The notes under the pieces are model-generated. The model saw only the letters and a program-made list of their open reading frames with translations. It made no database searches and had not been told where the DNA came from. Of a DNA stretch of 8,172 nucleotides, positions 4,630-8,172 are shown piece by piece. The translations under genes were made by a program, and so were the position numbers. Source of the DNA: an uncultured Eubacteriales bacterium (lineage in GTDB: Bacteria; Bacillota; Clostridia; Christensenellales; Borkfalkiaceae); the NCBI GenBank assembly GCA_902767455.1, contig CACXHH010000112.1:1-8172 (forward strand), given 5' to 3'. Each line of letters starts with the position of its first letter. Positions within the stretch are counted from its first letter, which is position 1.

Positions 4630-5550
4630 ATGATGAAAAGAAACTTGGTGCTGACCGTATTGTCGTTCGTCTTCGCGCTGACGACTTGTTTTGCGTTGAC
4701 GGCTTGCGATTTCGGCATATTCTCCAAAGGGCTCAAGTACACGCTTTCAAGCAAATATAACGGTTACGTCGTTACGGGCGACTCCGTTACGGATACGAGA
4801 GTGGTTATTCCGCCGATGTATAAAGACGCGTTCGTTACGAGAATAGGCGATCACGCGTTCGATCGCCTTGAAAAGATGACCGAAGTTGCCATCCCGCCTC
4901 TGGTAACGAGCATAGGAAGATACGCGTTCGCGTGGTCGGGGCTTACGAAGATAACGATAAGTAAGGGAGTAAGCAGTATAGAGTACGGAGCGTTTTACGA
5001 GTGCAAGTCTTTAAAAGAAGTGACTTTTACGGAAGGACTGAAATGGATAGAAGAAAAAGCCTTTTATTATTGCGACGCCCTGACGAGCTTGAATCTTCCT
5101 GACAGCGTGGTGACAATAGGAGCTGAAGCGTTCGGCAAATGTAACGGTATTAAGACCGTGGTCATCCACGACGGAGTGAGAAGGGTCGAACAAGGCGCGT
5201 TCAAAGATTGCGTCAATCTTACGAACGCAACGATAGGGAACTATATTACGGGTGTAGCCAGGTCCTTATTTCACGGTTGCGTTAATCTGACGGACGTAAA
5301 GATAGGTAACCAAGCTAATGCGATATGCGAATCCGCGTTTTCGGGCTGCGTCAAACTGACGAACGTGACCGTTCCCGTCAGTATGGAGAAAATATTAGCT
5401 TATGCTTTCAATAATTGCGTCAGTCTGACGAGAATAAATTTCAGCGGCACGAAGCAGCAATGGAACGCGATAACCAAAGCCGAAACGTGGAAGGAAGGCG
5501 TGCCGTCGACGTGTAAAGTTTACTGTACCGACGGCGCGATATATATTTGA
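4630..5550 (+). CDS. BspA-type leucine-rich-repeat (LRR_5) lipoprotein
   Basis: A 306-residue exported lipoprotein. Residues 1-26 form a lipoprotein signal peptide: basic MMKRN, a hydrophobic stretch, then the lipobox LTAC with C26 as the lipidated cysteine. After a short N-terminal beta region (about 36-69) come nine consecutive repeats of 22-23 residues spanning about 70-275, each with the pattern I-x3-AF-x2-C-x2-L-x2-V-x-I of LRR_5/BspA repeats. The C-terminal cap GTKQQWNAI (273-281) plus the CKVYCTDGAI segment (295-304) is the usual end of such proteins. BspA-type repeats in other bacteria serve in surface binding or adhesion; no specific ligand can be inferred. It lies 59 bases after the acetyltransferase gene and 29 bases before another lipoprotein gene, without an obvious terminator, so co-transcription is plausible. 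Confidence 0.92.
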   Translation: MMKRNLVLTVLSFVFALTTCFALTACDFGIFSKGLKYTLSSKYNGYVVTGDSVTDTRVVIPPMYKDAFVTRIGDHAFDRLEKMTEVAIPPLVTSIGRYAFAWSGLTKITISKGVSSIEYGAFYECKSLKEVTFTEGLKWIEEKAFYYCDALTSLNLPDSVVTIGAEAFGKCNGIKTVVIHDGVRRVEQGAFKDCVNLTNATIGNYITGVARSLFHGCVNLTDVKIGNQANAICESAFSGCVKLTNVTVPVSMEKILAYAFNNCVSLTRINFSGTKQQWNAITKAETWKEGVPSTCKVYCTDGAIYI

Positions 5551-5579
5551 AAATTTTTGCGTGACGACGGTGACCGTAC

Positions 5580-6788
5580 ATGAAAAAAATACTCGATATA
5601 ACTCTTGTCGTAATGCTCGTTCTGACGGCGTTTCTGACTTCCTGCAAACTCGTTCAGAGCGGAAAGAGTGACGGCGGTGATTTGAAAGAGAACGAATACG
5701 CCGTTATTCAAACGGGGATAAAGGAAATAAACAAGTACGGGCATATCGTGCTTGAAGTAACTCCCGACGAAATGACGGGGCTCGGCTACGCCGTGACCGA
5801 CGTTATTTCCGTTAAGATAGGCGGCGAGCTTCAACTTGAAATGCCGATAGTGCTTGAATATTCCGACGTGGACAGCGGCGCGCTCCTTTGCCGTTTTAAG
5901 CTCAAAGCCGACGAAAGCTCCGTGCTTTTGACGATAAATCTCGGCAATATCGTAACCGAATACGGCATCGCGGAAATGAACGCCGTCGACCACGCGCCGG
6001 GGTACGAGATAATCCGGAAAGACGGATATTCCTTGGCTACGCCCGTCGTTATTTCCATGGCAAAAAAGGGCGGTTACGCCGACGAATATATTCTTCACAC
6101 TTACGCAAGCTCCATGTCGAACGAACGAAGCGATTACCCTGAACTTTCCGACGCCGAGTTTGCCAACTTTAGAGCCGTGAGCGTTACGGGGATACGCGAG
6201 AACGCGCTTTACAGGACTTCTTCGCCGATAAACCCCGCGATAGGCAGAAGCGCTTACGCCGACGCGGCGCTCGACTCTTTCGGGATAAAGACGATAATCA
6301 ATATGGCAGATAACGACGAGATAATGCGTTCTTACCCCGATTTCGACGATACGAACTATTCAAAACGCAACGTTCTCGCGCTCAATATGGGCATGAGCGT
6401 TCACGAAGAAGATTTCAGGCAAAAACTCGCTGTCGCTTTTAGGTTTATCGCGGCAAACGAAGCGCCCTATCTTATCCATTGTAAAGAAGGCAAAGACCGC
6501 ACGGGTTTTGCCGTCGCCGTGCTCGAATGTCTTGCGGGCGCTTCGCTTGAAGAAATCGTCGCCGATTACATGCTGACCTACTACAATTTTTACGGCGTGA
6601 AAGCAAACACCGTTCAGTACGAAACGATCGCCAAAGCTAATATTCTGACTTCGCTTTCGGCAGAGCTCGAAGTCGACCTTTCCGACGAAACCGCCGAGCT
6701 ATCCGCCCGCGCTTACGATTACCTTACGCGTATCGGAATGACGGGCGAAGAGATAGAAAAACTTAAAGAAAGGATTTGTTCGTTATAA
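5580..6788 (+). CDS. Lipoprotein tyrosine/dual-specificity phosphatase with a separate N-terminal domain
   Basis: A 402-residue exported lipoprotein. The signal peptide (1-22) ends in the lipobox LTSC with C22 as the lipidation site. The C-terminal half (about 195-402) is a protein-tyrosine-phosphatase-like domain of the bacterial Y_phosphatase3/MptpB type. It opens with FRAVSVTGIRENALYRTSSP (197-216) and has the catalytic P-loop HCKEGKDRTG (300-309), with nucleophile C301 and phosphate-binding R307 in the CX5R arrangement. Such enzymes dephosphorylate phosphoprotein or phosphoinositide substrates; the substrate here is unknown. Residues about 38-150 form a distinct domain with KYGHIVLEVTPDEM (52-65), YSDVDSG (94-100) and LLTINLGNIVTEYGI (116-130), vaguely like the C-terminal domain of SAM hydroxide adenosyltransferases; that comparison is tentative. 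The start lacks a full Shine-Dalgarno, but GGTGA at 5569-5573 could pair with 16S rRNA. Probably in an operon with the upstream LRR lipoprotein gene. Confidence 0.88.
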   Translation: MKKILDITLVVMLVLTAFLTSCKLVQSGKSDGGDLKENEYAVIQTGIKEINKYGHIVLEVTPDEMTGLGYAVTDVISVKIGGELQLEMPIVLEYSDVDSGALLCRFKLKADESSVLLTINLGNIVTEYGIAEMNAVDHAPGYEIIRKDGYSLATPVVISMAKKGGYADEYILHTYASSMSNERSDYPELSDAEFANFRAVSVTGIRENALYRTSSPINPAIGRSAYADAALDSFGIKTIINMADNDEIMRSYPDFDDTNYSKRNVLALNMGMSVHEEDFRQKLAVAFRFIAANEAPYLIHCKEGKDRTGFAVAVLECLAGASLEEIVADYMLTYYNFYGVKANTVQYETIAKANILTSLSAELEVDLSDETAELSARAYDYLTRIGMTGEEIEKLKERICSL

Positions 6789-6845
6789 CTTTCGGCTTTA
6801 CGGCTGAAAACACGATCGACCGATTTTTGCATTGACGGTAAAATG

Positions 6846-6888
6846 CCCGCCGCGGTTCGCGTTACGCGAACCGCGGCGGGTTTAACTA
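6846..6888. terminator. Strong hairpin terminator between convergent genes
   Basis: A perfect 16-bp GC-rich inverted repeat (arms 6846-6861 and 6865-6880, loop TTA) followed on the + strand by a T-rich tract TTTAACTATTATTATT. It lies 57 bases after the phosphatase stop. On the - strand the hairpin is followed by CATTTTACC, a weaker T-run, so it may also stop transcripts of ispDF read through from the right. Its position between converging genes supports a terminator role. Confidence 0.85.
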
Positions 6889-6982
6889 TTATTATTCTTA
6901 CTGTGGTCTTTCGGCGGGCTATCGTTTTTGTCTGCGGTCGCGCGGCGGTAAAAACCCGTTCGGCGACATTTTTATATGTCGT
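6881..6982. other. Convergent intergenic remainder
   Basis: About 100 bases between the terminator and the ispDF stop with no gene. One small inverted repeat, CGACAT (6964-6969) with ATGTCG (6976-6981), directly follows the ispDF stop codon on the - strand. A GTTTTTACC run follows further on in the - direction. These could be a weak ispDF terminator, but the stem is only 6 bp and not adjacent to the T-run. Confidence 0.4.
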
Positions 6983-8110
6983 TCAATCAATTTGTTCGAC
7001 GAGAAGATAGCATCTGACGGCGATGGCTTTCTCTTCGCCGATTATTCCGAGCCCTTCGAGAGTCGTGCAGGTGATGCCGAGGTCTTGTTCGGGGATATCG
7101 AGCGCTGCGGCGAGATTTGCCGTTATCGTCGGCACGAATTTCATAAGTTTGGGTTTTTCCGCCATGATGACCGCCGAAACGTTTTTCGGCTTGAAACCGT
7201 GGCGGGCGACTATCTTCATGACTTCCGCCAAAAGCTTCATGCTGTCGGCGCCCTTATACCTTTCGTCGGTGTCGGGGAAGTGATAGCCGATATCTCGCTC
7301 GCATACGGAAGACAAGAGCGCGTCCATTACGGCGTGGGTCAGCACGTCGGCGTCGCTGTGGCCGAGAAGCCCTTTGTCGTGCGGAACGGTAACGCCGCCG
7401 AGAATAAGTTTTCTCCCTTCGACAAGCCTGTGAAGGTCGAAGCCCGTGCCTATGCGGATAGCTTTATCTTTCCCGCGCGTCAGCGAAAAATCTTCGGGAT
7501 AAGTGAGCTTTTCGTTGCCCGTTTCGCCGTCGACGATAAAACACGGGGCGACGTATTTACTGTAAACGCCGCTGTCGTCGGTGAAGTCGTCGTCGGGCGT
7601 TATGCGGGCGTAAGCGCGCTTTATAAGCTCGGTCTTAAAAGCTTGCGGAGTCTGTATGCGGTAACAGTTTTCGCGGCGGACGCTCTCTATTTTACCGTTG
7701 CCGAAACCGAGCGTATCGGTGGACGGAAGAACGGGGATAGCCGAGTCGTTTTCGATAACGCAATTTGCAACGCGGTCGATAAGCTCCTTCGATACGAACG
7801 GGCGCGCGCCGTCGTGGATAAGGACGTATTCCCCCGTGACGTGAGCCAAAGCGTTCGCGATCGATAGGGTGCGGGTGGCTCCGCCGAGAACTATTTTTAT
7901 CCTGTCGTCGATCGGGCGGAGAATTTCGGAAAATTCAGCTACGTCGTCGGCGCTCGCGGTTACGATTATCTCGGTCAGGTCTTTGAGTTGCAAAAAAGCG
8001 CGGACCGACTTTTCAATTACGGTCTGCCCGTTAAGATCGAACAATACTTTGTTTTTACTCAGCCCCGAGCGCGTTCCGTTGCCCGCGGCTGTGACGATGA
8101 TGGAAAACAT
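6983..8110 (-). CDS. ispDF: Bifunctional IspD-IspF fusion of the MEP isoprenoid pathway
   Basis: A 375-residue cytoplasmic fusion enzyme. Residues about 1-212 are IspD, 2-C-methyl-D-erythritol 4-phosphate cytidylyltransferase. They show the nucleotide-binding VTAAGNGTR (6-14) with K21 following, IHDGARPFV (98-106), YRIQTPQAF (150-158) and KLTYPEDF (201-208). Residues about 217-375 are IspF, 2-C-methyl-D-erythritol 2,4-cyclodiphosphate synthase. They show RIGTGFDLHRL (219-229), LLGHSDADVLTHAVMDALL (248-266), DIGYHFPDTD (273-282) and TTLEGLGIIGEE (349-360). The metal ligands by analogy with E. coli IspF are D225, H227 and H259. The two domains catalyse the third and fifth steps of the MEP pathway; the intervening kinase IspE is not in this window. 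The joint is short (about residues 211-217). The ATG follows an AGG-containing weak Shine-Dalgarno (CAGG, 5 bases before the start), itself preceded by a small hairpin. Convergent with the phosphatase gene. Confidence 0.96.
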   Translation of the reverse strand: MFSIIVTAAGNGTRSGLSKNKVLFDLNGQTVIEKSVRAFLQLKDLTEIIVTASADDVAEFSEILRPIDDRIKIVLGGATRTLSIANALAHVTGEYVLIHDGARPFVSKELIDRVANCVIENDSAIPVLPSTDTLGFGNGKIESVRRENCYRIQTPQAFKTELIKRAYARITPDDDFTDDSGVYSKYVAPCFIVDGETGNEKLTYPEDFSLTRGKDKAIRIGTGFDLHRLVEGRKLILGGVTVPHDKGLLGHSDADVLTHAVMDALLSSVCERDIGYHFPDTDERYKGADSMKLLAEVMKIVARHGFKPKNVSAVIMAEKPKLMKFVPTITANLAAALDIPEQDLGITCTTLEGLGIIGEEKAIAVRCYLLVEQID

Positions 8111-8120
8111 AGAAACCTGT

Positions 8121-8138
8121 TTTTGCCTGAAGGCAAAA
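8121..8138 (-). promoter_or_regulatory. Small hairpin in the ispDF leader
   Basis: On the - strand TTTTGCC pairs with GGCAAAA around TTCA. It ends 10 bases before the ispDF ATG, leaving only CAGG as a weak Shine-Dalgarno. It resembles the T-rich/A-rich terminal hairpins of the + strand genes but lacks the TAACGA frame. Confidence 0.5.
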
Positions 8139-8150
8139 TAAATTATGAAT

Positions 8151-8172
8151 AGTCGACCGCAAATTTTGACAA
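8151..8172 (+). repeat. Partial second copy of the three-way-junction element
   Basis: These last 22 bases, starting AGTCGACCGC, are identical to 1593-1614, the left end of the three-way-junction element. The copy is cut by the window edge. It lies upstream of the divergently read ispDF gene. Confidence 0.8.

Noticed and set aside
5520..6098. 192-residue - strand open frame over the phosphatase N-terminal region
   Set aside because: Antisense to a lipoprotein gene with a clear signal peptide and lipobox; no family features.
6992..7867. 291-residue open frame on the + strand opposite ispDF
   Set aside because: It is the antisense shadow of a confidently identified gene, caused by codon bias, and its translation resembles no known family.

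Overview
The window reads as a chromosomal segment from an uncultured, probably gut-associated Clostridia-like Bacillota. This is inference: lipoproteins with BspA-type leucine-rich repeats, a class M sirtuin paired with a zinc macrodomain, and MEP-pathway isoprenoid genes all fit such a host. The coding regions are moderately GC-rich and the intergenic DNA is AT-rich. No marker gene fixes the lineage further.

Seven protein genes are supported. On the + strand: (1) rarA, an AAA+ replication-recombination ATPase (152-1474); (2-3) an overlapping pair, a zinc-dependent macrodomain ADP-ribosylhydrolase (1862-2626) and a class M sirtuin (2598-3470), probably a reversible protein ADP-ribosylation module; (4) a maltose/galactoside-type O-acetyltransferase (3944-4570); (5) a leucine-rich-repeat lipoprotein (4630-5550); (6) a lipoprotein tyrosine/dual-specificity phosphatase with an unusual N-terminal half (5580-6788). 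On the - strand: (7) a bifunctional IspD-IspF fusion (6983-8110), convergent with gene 6 across a strong hairpin terminator at about 6846-6888.

The most unusual content is intergenic. The leaders before rarA (1-151), the macrodomain gene (1475-1861) and the acetyltransferase (3471-3943) are built from the same reusable structured modules. These are an array of mini-hairpins separated by ATATAAC; a nested stem-loop present in three copies with compensatory base changes; and a terminal hairpin with a bulged G inside a conserved frame (CACCTAAG-N3-TAACGA ... TGTTAAT). In all three leaders the terminal hairpin ends 8-11 bases before the ATG, where a Shine-Dalgarno sequence would normally lie, and no Shine-Dalgarno is visible. 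Internal genes (sirtuin, LRR lipoprotein) have ordinary Shine-Dalgarno sites. In tandem internal copies, the base triplet in the position of the start codon reads ATA instead of ATG, as if a start-codon-proximal leader had been duplicated or inserted repeatedly. Further structure in 1475-1861 includes a perfect 21-bp inverted repeat and a possible three-way junction whose first 22 bases recur at the extreme right end of the window.

Likely transcription units, by inference: rarA alone; macrodomain plus sirtuin; acetyltransferase, LRR lipoprotein and phosphatase possibly together (gaps of 59 and 29 bases, no clear terminator between them); and ispDF on the opposite strand.
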